This document shows positions 13,301 to 25,500 of a stretch of DNA of 64,000 nucleotides, in pieces. Source of the DNA: Lichenostomus cassidix (taxonomy: Eukaryota > Chordata > Aves > Passeriformes > Meliphagidae); the NCBI GenBank assembly GCA_008360975.2, contig CM039182.1, forward strand, positions 101,897,443 to 101,961,442, read 5' to 3'. Both the position numbers and the translations under genes were made by a program. The notes below the pieces were generated by a model that saw nothing but the letters and a program-made list of their open reading frames with translations, made no database searches and had not been told where the DNA came from. Numbering within the stretch: position 1 is the stretch's first letter; the number at the start of each line of letters is the position of its first letter.

Positions 13301-15593
13301 AAAAAAATCAAACATTTGCCTGATTTTTTTTTTAAGTCTTCATTTTAAATTTAACATGTGGATATTTCATCTTGCCATTTTAAGCCTCTAATTACAGTTA
13401 CCATCCTTTGGCTTGGCATCTAAATCACAGTCTGATGAGACTTATTTTTATACAAGGAGACATCATACAAGGAAAGGTCATGCTCTACGTAATTCTGGCT
13501 TTGTTTTGCTGCTTCAGCCTATCATAATATGAAATTTTATCAAACTCTAAACATATTCTTTTTTAACATATTTAAGAGAATAATTAAGGCCAAATATCAT
13601 GTTGCCTAAATTAAAGGGAGAGAACATGAATCATTCCTTTCACTTCTATAACAGAAATCTAGGGCAACCAAGATAAAAGTCACAAAGGCAAAACACATTG
13701 CTCTTTATATGAAGGAAGAAAAACACCACATTTTTCAATACAAGTTACTTTAAATATTACACAACATTCAAAAATATTTCCTTGGCTGCTTCTTGCAACG
13801 ATAGAGATAAAGGAGCTTTGACCAGGAATCTCTCTCTCCTCTGCACATTGAAGATAAAATATTCTTCACAATCACAATTTCAAAAGTAACTGAGGCCCTT
13901 ACTGGAACTGCATTAATCAAGATGTAGTAGAAAGTAAGAATTTTGAAAGTCTATTTTGAAAATATTTTTCCTGTTCTCCATTTCCTGGAGAGTCTAACTC
14001 TCAAAACATTTTCTTTTAAGAGAAGGACCCTCCACCAACCAATAATCTGTGTCCAAAACCTGTACCCACTGCATTGTGATGCACTCTGGGGACATAGCAG
14101 TGCCCACCAGGATAAGCTGGTGTTAAGACCACCTTGCAGGGGTACTAGCCTGGGTTTGTTCTTCTGACCCTTGCTCCCTTGCATCTTATAAACACCCACA
14201 TGCAGAGCAAGTACCATTTTTAAAGGGATACCTGGGTATGTTGGGTGTCCAAAGATATATTTAATATTGTTCAAGCATTTCTTAGCAGTGCCATGAAGTC
14301 AGACACCTTTTGGCTTTTGCAAGTCCAGTAAATAATTACTTGCCTGTAGGACTTCTGATAATGGCTCAAGTCACACCAAAGGAGACATTTGGGATTTCTC
14401 ATGGATGTATGTAGGGACACTACTATGTCCAAAACAAGACCACCAGGTAGCCAGTGACAACACAGAACCCACAGGAAACCTGGGCTCTTTTGCATCAACA
14501 GATGGAAGTCAGGACATCAGAAATGGCAACAGATGACTGTTTTTAGGCATGTGAATCCCTACCCCAAAGCCCATGGCAGGAAAATGATAGACCACATGTG
14601 TCCTCACTACCAAATTCATTCTCACTCATCGAGGCATCTTTCCTCATCATAGCTTGAAATCCTTAGGATTAGCTAAAGTATATTGGCAAAAATACAAATA
14701 TGTTTTAAAAAAATGTGTATCACCTTCTGAAGGGTCATAGGTCTGTTTCAAGTCCCATTGTAATTACCCATTGGAACTCACAGGACCTGGTTTGTCAGTT
14801 TTTGTCTAGAAGAAAATTCACGTTTGAAAATTTTAGCAGAATATATTCCCTTCTAAGAAAGAAGAAGACTTGCTAGGATAGCTAAATGGATGCTGGTATT
14901 TTCATGCTTCATTATTTCCACCTAAAGGAAGATAGTGTTTATCTGCAGAAAGCTTGTCAAGTCCCTAAACATCTGCCAAAGTTCAGTAATTCCAAGTACT
15001 CTTTTAAGCAGAGAATTCTAAACTTTTGCTGAACTCTCATCTTGTATTAAAATAAATAAAATGTGTTAACATTTCTAGCTACATTATGCATAAAAATGAA
15101 GGTGGAAATAAAATTTAATAATAAAACAGCAGTGGGTAGCATGGATTTGATTACAGACTAAGTCTGCATCATCTTGCTTGACTCTAAACTGAATCCTCAC
15201 CTTGGTGCATCAATGATTAGCATGAGCAGCACAACAGCAGAGGAGAAAGAAAAGGAGGCAAAGGCATATATATATATATATACACATATATATATACATA
15301 TAAAATCCAAATCATTCAAGTGTAAAATGGTTAGTCTTCAGCTCTTCATTATTCCACTGTGAATTTTTTCTGGTAACCAAAAAGCTGTCACAAGTGCTGT
15401 GATATTATATATCCAAAGCAGGCAATTCAGACCTAGACAGCATAACTCTGTATAAAGAATTCAATAAGTGCATATTAATAATAAATACTGTTATATAAAT
15501 CCAAACCTGGCTTTATGTGATTTCTGAACAAAAGAAGGCTAGATTTTCACATAACTCAACAAACAATGAGGTGAGGATGAGTTTTCTGATTTA
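10382..15593. other. AT-rich non-coding DNA, no gene recognised
   Basis: About 5 kb with no gene recognised. A T/G-rich low-complexity tract lies at about 10761-10800 and gives rise to an artefactual hydrophobic start of a 128-codon frame (10717-11103). A T run lies near 13324-13334. The interval 14000-14560 is slightly GC-richer, with overlapping short frames on both strands, but I recognise no protein or repeat there. Confidence 0.5.
15266..15302. repeat. (TA)n/(CATA)n microsatellite
   Basis: Alternating TA units with two interspersed CA steps over about 37 bp. This is an ordinary dinucleotide microsatellite. Confidence 0.95.
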
Positions 15594-15678
15594 GCAAGGC
15601 ACTTAAACATGTGTATAAACTCTGCCACATTTTCAGGTCTGATTGATTTCTAAGTTAAGCACATGCTTAAATGATTGC
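15594..15678. mobile_element. Old palindromic MITE-like element
   Basis: The left arm at 15594-15620 (GCAAGGCACTTAAACATGTG then TATAAAC) pairs imperfectly with the right arm at 15654-15678 (GTTAAGCACATGCTTAAATG then ATTGC), about three quarters of positions matching. The core phrase 'CACTTAA.CATGTG..TAA' resembles palindromic MITEs that I remember as frequent in turtles and crocodilians and as fossils in birds. The class (Harbinger-type) is from memory and uncertain. Divergence between the arms indicates age. No clear target duplication is visible. Confidence 0.5.
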
Positions 15679-18673
15679 ACTATGAAAAGCAACACTATAT
15701 TCCCCTTAAAAGGCACATTAAATGTGTCAACTTTCATGGGGTTTTAGTTACACTTTCTAACTCATCTTTATTGTTCTGGTTGAAGTAAAACCTGTCGTCT
15801 TAATTTCCTATGGAAATAATAAAAAGAGGGACAGTCCTTCACTACTAACCTTGAGATAAACTATCAAGCTTCTTCACAGACAATTCAGACAAAGATATCA
15901 GCATGGGTGTACAACAGACATGGGAAAAAAATTGTCTAACAATTTTTGAGCTCACAAAAAAAGGCAAGAAATCAGTAAAATTACAGAGTTTTATACCAGC
16001 TAGGGATCTTCATAGTATTCACTACTGCACACCTTGCAAATACAAAATTGTATGCAAAGGAATATTTTGCATGAGCAAAATAATCAGAAAAGCTGTTGAT
16101 TGCACAGGGGGTATTAAAATTGTTTCACTGCATTGGCTTGCTTTCAAGCCATAAGAAAAAATGTGCATATAAATTTCTTTTAGGATAAAGAATTATCAAC
16201 ATGTACAAATCATTAGCGTTCTCTCCACCGCAAATTGACATAATGGATTTAATAACTGTACTAACTGCACTTGTAAATGCAGACAATCAGAGTCTTTTGC
16301 ATTTTTATACATAGGCTATGGTTGATACTTCAGGAAAAGAATTTGGAGAATATTTCTCAAACATATATTTCAAAGGCAGAACTTAAAAGCTATCAATAGA
16401 GCAGTCCTAAATTTAAAATGTTAATTTTAAAAGTCTTTTCAACTCCTAGCTGAGTGTCAGGTAATTAATTTTTTGAACCCTGGAATTTTCGTTTATATGA
16501 ATTTCAGATCTGCAGATGACAGACATTTGATTTTTCTTTTTCCTGCTTGGAATTCCTCTATAAACCTTTGGAAACACTGCATGACTGTCCTATTGCTCTT
16601 AGACACATTTACATAACTGTTACACACAGCACCTACTTACTGTGCATAATAATAAGTAATTTCTATGTGACAGATTTTCAGGGAATTCTTCACACTTTTA
16701 CCAATGCTGGGTTCATCCAGTGACTACAAAACATATCCCTTTCCCTTCCTGAGGGTTTTCAAGAACCTCTTAATGCTGAGTGAAAACTTACTTCCAGGTT
16801 CTCTGTGTCCATTCCCTGGATGAGGTCCTATCACAGGGAGTGGTTTTCTCAAACTCTGTTCTCTCAGTAGGAGCAAAGTGGTCACAGGTTAGGACTCAGA
16901 TTTTGCATCTGCTGAGCCGTTTTTGTATTAGAGCTTCACTGAGCAACTGAGACAGTGAAATATTCTGAAGCTATTCAAAGTTATTTAGTCAAAAACATCC
17001 TCAAACTTATTATATAAGGGCAAAACCTATGACTTAACCACACAGACAGTGAAAGGCACATAACTGTCTTTCGCAGGCAAATTACTGAAGACAAAATCAT
17101 AAACAATTCCATGCATTGTAATTATTAGAGGCACTGATATAGTGTTATAACTCTTAATCTGCACCAAGTGAGGTAATTGTATGCTCTTATACTGGTGCAC
17201 CCAAAGATCTACAAATAGTAATTGACAATAGATGGAGAAGTGCAATTTAATTTCCATAATCCAAGGGTAGAGCAAGTGACAATTAAGCAAAACAGAGCTG
17301 TGCGTACAAAAGATACAGCAAATAGTCATCTCAGGAAGCATAAAAAACTGTCAGTGAAAATAGTTAAAAATATTGCAACCTCACAAACAGTTGTCCTGCA
17401 AATAGCTGCACTTTTTTTTCCCTTTTTTTTTTTAATTTTTTTTTTGTGGCTTCTTCCTTGTATCTGATCATTTTAATAATTTGGAGAGTCCCGTAAGATA
17501 AGATTTTTCCAGGCTGAAGATTATTTATCAGAAAAACATCTATTGTGTTTGAATGACAAGATTAAACATAATGATATCCTTGAAATATTTTCCATGTCGG
17601 CCATCCCCAGGAATGGGATGTGTGCTTTAGGGGAAATTCTGTGTGGAGAAGGCATCATGTAGTTTTAAGCAAGACCTCTGATTTCTTTTTCTGCAACCAG
17701 GCTGAACTTCCTGAAATTATTTTTTCCTCCTGCCGATGGCTTCCTGAGGAACTTCTCACCTCTACAGTGACCGAAAACACCCAGGATGGTAGAAGTTCTT
17801 TATTTTATTTATGGCTTTTCCAGTAGGAAATAATCAGATTAATGGCATGCTAACATTTCATGCATTAGGGCAAGATTTTAGAGAAGAGCTGCAAAAGTCT
17901 CAGAAACTTATTAATACTTAAGCAGTATAATGAAACCAGCAATTTTCTCATCACTGCCTTGAAACCATTAATTTAATCACTGTGATATTATATCTCTCTA
18001 TAAATAACAATAAAAACACTTTTTAAAGTAGATACATACTTTACATATTGTGAATTTCATTTTCTAGAATGGACTGAACCTACATTAGTTCCTTTTTCAT
18101 CTAATCTAAATGAGATAAACATGATTTAATCTGAAATTAATCAATCAGCATGTGCCCAGTGTTATTTTATAACTGTCAGTGAAGAGATGCTATAGACACT
18201 TATAATTTCCATGGAAAAGCAATATATTATCATATCTTTGTAATAAAAAATTGCTTTATTGTATGGTTATTAACCTACTTGCTGAAAAGAAAGTGTCAGA
18301 GTTTTTGAAATATTACAAGCCAAGAGACTTAAATTTAGTCCTGGAAAATGAAGTGAATGTACTGTGTCTTATGCAAGCATTCATCACTTCATAATTGAAG
18401 GTTACAGAAGGAAAAAAACCAGGGGAGATTTATGCTGATATACTAAGTAATTTTACCTGTCAGGTTCTTATCTCAAAGGATACTGTCTCATGAGAAAAAT
18501 ACATTGTGATGAAAACAACAGCTTGATTCTGCTTGCTTGGTATCCCTGATCTGACACAACTGAAACAGCAACTGAACAGTTATGCCACACCCCAGCTAGG
18601 TTTCGTCTGACTCTTTTTTTTGCTGCTAAATAGGTCTTTATGATTCATTAAAACTGAAGGACTGTCCGGTTTT

Positions 18674-18700
18674 GGGGGGTGGCTGGTGTGGGATGGGGGG
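18674..18700 (+). other. G-rich patch, possible G-quadruplex
   Basis: Runs GGGGGG (18674-18679), GGG (18690-18692) and GGGGGG (18695-18700) lie within 27 bp of otherwise AT-rich DNA. A four-run quadruplex would need one six-G run to supply two tracts, so the structure is possible but not canonical. Confidence 0.35.
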
Positions 18701-20855
18701 CTGTGGTACTTTATATAAACAAGGTTTGTATAAAGTCAAAACAGCATCTATAATTCAAGATGATTATGAGTGTTCATGATATCACATCTTATATGGGCTT
18801 GGACTGGAAATGCTCATGCTCTCTACTTAGTTATTCCTTATAACATCTTTACATGTTATTCCTTCTCTATTTTCAGAGGGCTGAGGGTATCCGAGATGAG
18901 TCCAGAAGTATATAGAATTCTGCTCAAATTTTCTTGTCCAACAAACCTGTATACTTATACTTAGAAAGCTTTCCTCCTCCGTAAGCCAAATATCCAGGAT
19001 AGTGGGGCTTTGCTCAGGCCTCAAGTACTAGATGTTGCATTTTAATTTGCCTTTAAGTGTTTCCTCAGGGTTCAGATGGTCTCAGCTGTGTCACCAGGCT
19101 GTCTGATTTCTGGCTCTTTGCAAGATTACAATCACTGTCATTTACCAAAGGGTACAAATCCTCCCTTTTTAAAGCCAGTCAGAATTTTGGCACATCGTCT
19201 GTCTATTTCATTCTAGTACTGCTTTAATTGCTGGGATCTGAGCCAGGAAAAGATCTGGAGTGCTATTTAATGATAGTGGCACACTGATGTATTGTGGTAT
19301 TAACCTCGAACTATAACTAGAGAAATGCTCATTTTTCTTCAAACTCTCTCTTAAATATTTATTTTCTACTCAAATTCCATTAAAAAAGAATCTTCCTCTA
19401 AATGTGCCTCACAAAACCAGAGGTCTCATTGACTAAAATGTAGTAGTTTTCCCTTAAATTATTGTTTCTTTCTCTATCTGACCAATTTCTTTGTATTTGA
19501 CAGATGTTTGTCTTTCTAACACTTTTGGGGCATTTTTCTCCCCAGATGATCTGATGGTAGTAAAACAAAAAATACCAATGCTTTCTAGACAGATTATTGC
19601 TCAACTGGTTCATTTATGTAAAGGAGCAGTTTAGCAGCCTTATACATTGGCAAACCTCCTTCCAGATGGTCTACCAAGTTATTATAAATTTCTTGTTTAG
19701 GATATTTATTGTTCTTGAGAAAAAAAGGAATAAAAAATGTGGGTCTGTAAATCAATAATCTGAAAAACTAGACCTAAATTCTTTAGATTGCCATTAATTT
19801 AATTTTGCTTTTTCTTCATTGAAGTGTATACTTTGTGTCTTTCACCCTCTTCCTTTATTTGTAGATTAAACTAATTCTCAGCAGATTCCAATACTCTGTT
19901 TGAATTTATTGCAAAAAGCTTTCCTAAATATTTAAAACTCTGAAATAATCTAATTATAGTAATAACCATCAGGAGGGTTTTTGAAACATAATAAACTCCA
20001 AGACCCAAAATGCACCCCGATCCCTCCACTCAAAATGCGAAATAAACACAACAATGTTCAAAACAGGCAGGTCCACAAGCCTGCCTCAAAATGTTTCCAG
20101 GCTCACAGTACAGACAAGTGAGGATGATGGGCAACCCTGCGCTGGGCTGGCTCCTTCTGCATTCACCTACTACACTTAGAAGCGGTAAGAAAAGCACATG
20201 GATAAAAAGAGCTTGGAAAGCAGAGTTGGTCACTCTGAGCTGTGGTGGCATAGAGAAGCATTGTGAGATTGTGATTAACAGAGAAACTTGCAGGAAGATG
20301 AAAGAGGAGTAAGAAAAGGCTTTACCTTCCATTCCCAACATGCTGTCAGAAGATGGAAAGGGCAAAGGTAGCAGAGAGAGCTACATGGAGGAATGATGCC
20401 ATATGCTAAGTCCTGTCTCAAGAATATGGAAAAAAGAGCATGAGGCACTGTGAGTCTGCTCCCCCCAAAAAAAACCAAAGCTCTCTCAAAATCTCTGAAT
20501 GTGATACAAAGTCACAGAGGTGATCAGGGAACATTTTCATACTTTTGCCTGGCCATAGTCCTTAAGGAATCACACCTGGGCTTCTACTTCCAGGGGCAGC
20601 TTGAAACAATGATATCCAAGTACATAGACAGATATCCCAGTAAACAAACTAAAATGACCATATCTACTGGTTCCCTAATCCTGCTATGCATTAAAATACC
20701 TGTATCTACAATAACAATTCAGAGATATAAAGTATATTTGTCTTGGCACAGTCTTCTGGAGAGGCCAATGTGTGGAAGCAGCTTATTTTTTGTTAGGTGC
20801 TCATTGTGAGACTCCTTTCCAAAGAAAATGTAGTGCTACTTCTTTAAGGGTTGTT

Positions 20856-20885
20856 GGTTTGGTTTGGTTTGGTTTGGTTTGGTTT
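20856..20885. repeat. (GGTTT)6 microsatellite
   Basis: Six perfect GGTTT units in tandem. This is an ordinary pentanucleotide microsatellite; its plus-strand translation creates an artefactual repeated peptide in an 87-codon frame. Confidence 0.95.
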
Positions 20886-22500
20886 TCTTTTCAGTTTTCT
20901 AAGGCACATATTTTTTCTTCAAGGGCTTGCATGAAACTTGTTAAAGAGTGTGTTGCATTCCTTCTTATTAAGATGTTAAGAGTCTTTACTCAGGGTTTTA
21001 TAACTTCAAGTTTCTCTCCAGGAAAAGAACTTTAAATCAGTCAAAACCTGCAATCGTTTAAAGTTTGGAAAAAGACCAATACTGCAAAGTTCACCTCAAG
21101 TACAAATAGCCTTGGAGCACAACACTTAGTAAAGTAATGCAGTGAGTCTTTGAGATATAAAAAGAAGTCGGTCTTCCACATTTACTGACTTTGGGCAGAA
21201 ACTTACCCTGCCAGCTGTCCCAACAAAAAAGCGATGCAGAAAACAAACTGCTGTCTGAAACAAAAAGTTTTCATTCCTGAAATAGCTGTGATGAAGAAAA
21301 AGTACATAGCAATGAACTGCTGATGTGAACAGTGTTATGAGTCCTTCTTTAAAATTACTCCTAGAATTTGATTCGTTTGTTTCTCTTTGATTTCATTTGT
21401 ATAAATGTTTCATGTGTTTGAGCAAAATTCCATATTAGCATCACTGAAGACCAGTGGAATTTTTATAAAATATTATTTTCTTCCATTGACCCTGATTGTC
21501 CAGCTAGGCTTATCCTTGATGTTTTGGGAAAGAAAAACATGTTTAACTTTTCGTTTAACCCAAGGCAAGGGGGAGATACAAGGCTGAAGGATGCTGAGGG
21601 GCAACAGGAAGGACTGTAATTGATGCGATGAATACCTTCCTTCCCCTCAGGGAACACAAGGATGCCACAACTGAACATAGATATTTACTGCTATGATGAG
21701 ATATGACATCAAGATGAAGGAAAAGTGGTTTCCCAGTTGGTTGCAGTGCAGTCACAGCACAAATACAAGATCATTGCTGGCCAATACAAAAATCCATGGT
21801 GTGCAACCAGGAATGGATGCAGAGGGCTGTAAGCAGAAGCTGTCAGGTTGCATTTCACAAGATGTCCAGCACTTCACAGCTCAGGGAACACACAACAGCC
21901 TGTGGAATTACACTGGACTCCACTTGGACCTCCACACGGAATCTTTGAACCTTGAAGTAACAGTTAAAATGGACTTTGAAATAAAGACCTCTAATAAAGC
22001 TACAATAATATCTGGTCTTACCTAACCCCCAAAACCCCCATCTAGTGGAATTAAAAATTAAATTTCAAATTATTTCAAGTTAAATCCAAATATGATCTAA
22101 AAACTCTCAGTGTTTTCCTAGGAATTTCTTTTGTTAACTGATACACTGGAATTTAACAGACTAGAAATGTAGCTAATAAAATAGAAAGTTATGGAAAAAG
22201 TAGATCTGATATTTCCTCTCTGTCTCTTTCTGTCTGCTTCATTATCCAAGAACGAGACATTAAAAAAAAAGTGAAGGTGAATTAGGTGAATTATTGTAGT
22301 ATGTGTCCATCAGGAAGGTTTCACACTTTCAGTAACTATAGAGAAAATCTTGGTAATAATGGGTAAAGAAAGAATTTTAGAGTTATTAAAATTAAATTTA
22401 AAACATATAGAAGATAATGCTACCATTTTCTCCTTTGAAGAAAGAACATTCAAAGGTGAACTCAGCTTTCTAAATGGAGAGATTTTAGCACTGTCTTAAA

Positions 22501-25500
22501 GTCATTGGACTTTTATACACAAGAACTTATTTGTGAGACCTGGGTATTTCAGTACTCCCACACACAGTAGTCTCCTAGTTCTGAACAGAACATTTGCACC
22601 ACTTGGGATGTTTTGTACTACCTTGCCAATGTGTCTTGTGGGCTGCCTCAGTGAAGGGAGCATTAGGAATCTAAACTGGTATTTGTTTGAGTTCAGATCT
22701 ACTGCCAGGTGAGCTCCTCTTGCTGCTACACAGACTGAAAAATGAGCTGCTCCAGCAGTCTTGTTCAAGTGTCAGCTGAATTTGGCTTTGTCCAGTCTTT
22801 CATCTTTAATCCTGATACGGTCAGCAAATGTCATCTCTTCTGTGACATTCAGTGTGCATTAGGATTTTTATGTAGACTACCAAAGCAATTTCAAAAAGCA
22901 AAAGATCCCTGTCAAGATCAAGCTACATCTGACTTGGACCATCATAAAAGTGAAATGCCCTCAAGCAAAGATCCTGAACTACCCAGTTTGCATGTTTACA
23001 CCCTCTATTAAGCTACATGTATCCAATGTTTTGGGGTGTTTTTTTTCCTCTCAGAATTCAGGAACAAATTTGTGTTGTTCCTTAACTTATTTTTAGTCTA
23101 TGCCAGTACTTGTACAGCAGTGCTTCAACCAAGGCACTGTGCACAGAAGAATGTGTTTAGAGGGCTTGTAATCAAGACCAGGGACAAGAACAGAATACAG
23201 GCAGGTAATCTGGAAGGAGAATTTAGTACCCTTTTGAAGGACAGTAGGATTTCTCCTATAAAATAATATTTCAGGATACATAAATGACTGCCTGTGCCAG
23301 TTTTCTGGGAAATTACACTCTAAGAGTGTATTTCTTTTAGTCTGTACTGCTACTGCTAAGGAAAACTGAATTATGATGAGATCCATAGCCAATATACCTT
23401 TCTGTGGTTTAAACCATGTTCTCACCATCTGCAACAGTGCAAAGCTGCATCTAGAATACCCTATGCTGGTTATCTGGCAGATTTCTTAAAAATCATTCTT
23501 GCATTGTATGAACATAACAGCCAAAGATTAGTAGGAAGGTTATACAACTCAATAAACTTGTCAGGACCCATATTCATTATGTAGAAAAAACCAAACAAAC
23601 AAACAAAAAAGGCATTTGACTAGATCTTTAAAAAAGAAATAATTTTTTTGGTTTTTTAGGGTTTTTTTTCCTTTGATTGCTGAGATTCTTCAAAACCTAA
23701 TGAAAATATCTGCAGTACCCAAAGTTCTTAAAAAATTACAGACTTGAATTTGCAGTATTATCTTTCCTTATTTCCCTGGACAAGTTTTTACTTCAGATAC
23801 CCAATATCTGTAGATAATACTACTGATTCTTCAAGAAAAATAATTATCTGCACGGCATTACTGCAACATGGGAGTTTTATTATTGCTTTATAAAATATGT
23901 CAGGAGTAATTTCATTTCTAAAGCAGACGTGTATTAAATAGATACAATTGGGTTTTTTCTCTGAAGAAATTGATTTTTTTTTTTTTAGCTAAGGAGATAG
24001 TTGAATCCAGTAGCTGTTTTACAGTATATCACAAACTTACTTAAAATACCTGAATCATAGAGAAAAAGATATCAGCTAATTTTTTTTTTTAATATTTAAT
24101 TAACTCTGGTACGGAAATTCTTGAAACTATCAGTCCAGTCCTACAGAAGGTTTCACTGAAAGACAAAACTAAGGTACATAAAGATATCACTTCTTGAAAA
24201 TTTCCCTTACTTTTTCTTTAATCTTTCATCCAACAATCTTTGTATTTCCCCATGCTTGTATCAAGGTATCAGGACTTTGCTATACTTCAAGCTAAGATTC
24301 AAGGCTGGGGAGATGTTGAATTACCTGACCATTCATATTTCTAACTTTATGGAATGCCTCCAGCTATGTTATTGATTAGAGGAAATGTAAAATAAAAAGT
24401 CTTCAGAGGACCTAAGCATTAAGTTGTGATTATGGTGCACTTGCCTTGCAGCCACCTCCACATTTAGCTCCCACCTTTATGGTGATGTGGTCTGGCCGTG
24501 TCTGAGCAGACACAAATGATTCAGCCTACAGAGACTCTGCTTTTTGCTGCAAGGACAAGTAAGATTTGTAGCCATTTCAGCCTGTGAAGGATCTCAATAT
24601 GTCACAGAGATCATTGTCAACATTAATTCACAAGAGAGTCCTTGTGTGTTCCCAAAACTCACATCTCTGTAGAGTACATGCAGCCACTGACACCAAACAG
24701 CTTGTGCACGGGAAAGCTACCTGCATCTTGCAAATATTCTTGCAAATAGAACTGTAAGACTCCCTAGTTTTGTCCAGTTGCTCCTATTCTTAAGCTTAAT
24801 ATGATGCATCTCCACACTAACTTGTAACTTTTTTTTGCAAATTTAGTAGTAAAAGAGATTAGGAAAAAATAAGGAGAAAAAGGACAAGGATATTTAGTGA
24901 AAGGAAAGCCTATGCAGAGACAAGCTGTCATGGAGGAGACAATATCTGGTGTAAGAAGAAATACTGAAGAGAGTTGACAAGGCAGAGAATGTGTCTAAAT
25001 TGGGCAGTATTTGGTTACTTGGTCGTCACTGCCGCAGGCATTTCAGAGGGACATATGAGTTGTAGAGACAAATCTTGTAATGGAGACAGCTGCTCAAAGA
25101 TTGCAGCTTTGATAGCCTAAGACTACAAGTTCCAGAACAGATTATTCAATTTTATTTGAAATATTTCCTTATAACACACAATTCCTTGCACAGTGCCTTC
25201 TGATTCAGATACACGGAATATATAAGCCCTACTGATGTGTAAGGCTTGCTTTGTCTTCCATCTGCATGAAACACACGAGGATTCTTTTGGAAAGAAACAA
25301 GCATATGGACTTAATTCAAGCCATCCTACCAAGCACTGTGATGATGATGCCAGGTGGTGTATAAACATTAAATTAAAATGCATCAACAGCAATCCAGAGA
25401 CTTTTAAATCATACATATTTGTACCCATTCTCAGAGAGCAAACCATTATGGACAGAAAGAAAGGATGATGATTTGAAATGGAGTGTCAAGGAAAAAAATC

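Larger units (their letters stand above)
15679..22500. other. AT-rich non-coding DNA, no gene recognised
   Basis: About 6.8 kb of AT-rich DNA. Frames are short (60-119 codons) and scattered on both strands. It includes a T-rich block at about 17410-17447, a G-rich patch at 18674-18700 and a GGTTT microsatellite at 20856-20885. No coding or RNA gene was recognised. Confidence 0.5.
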
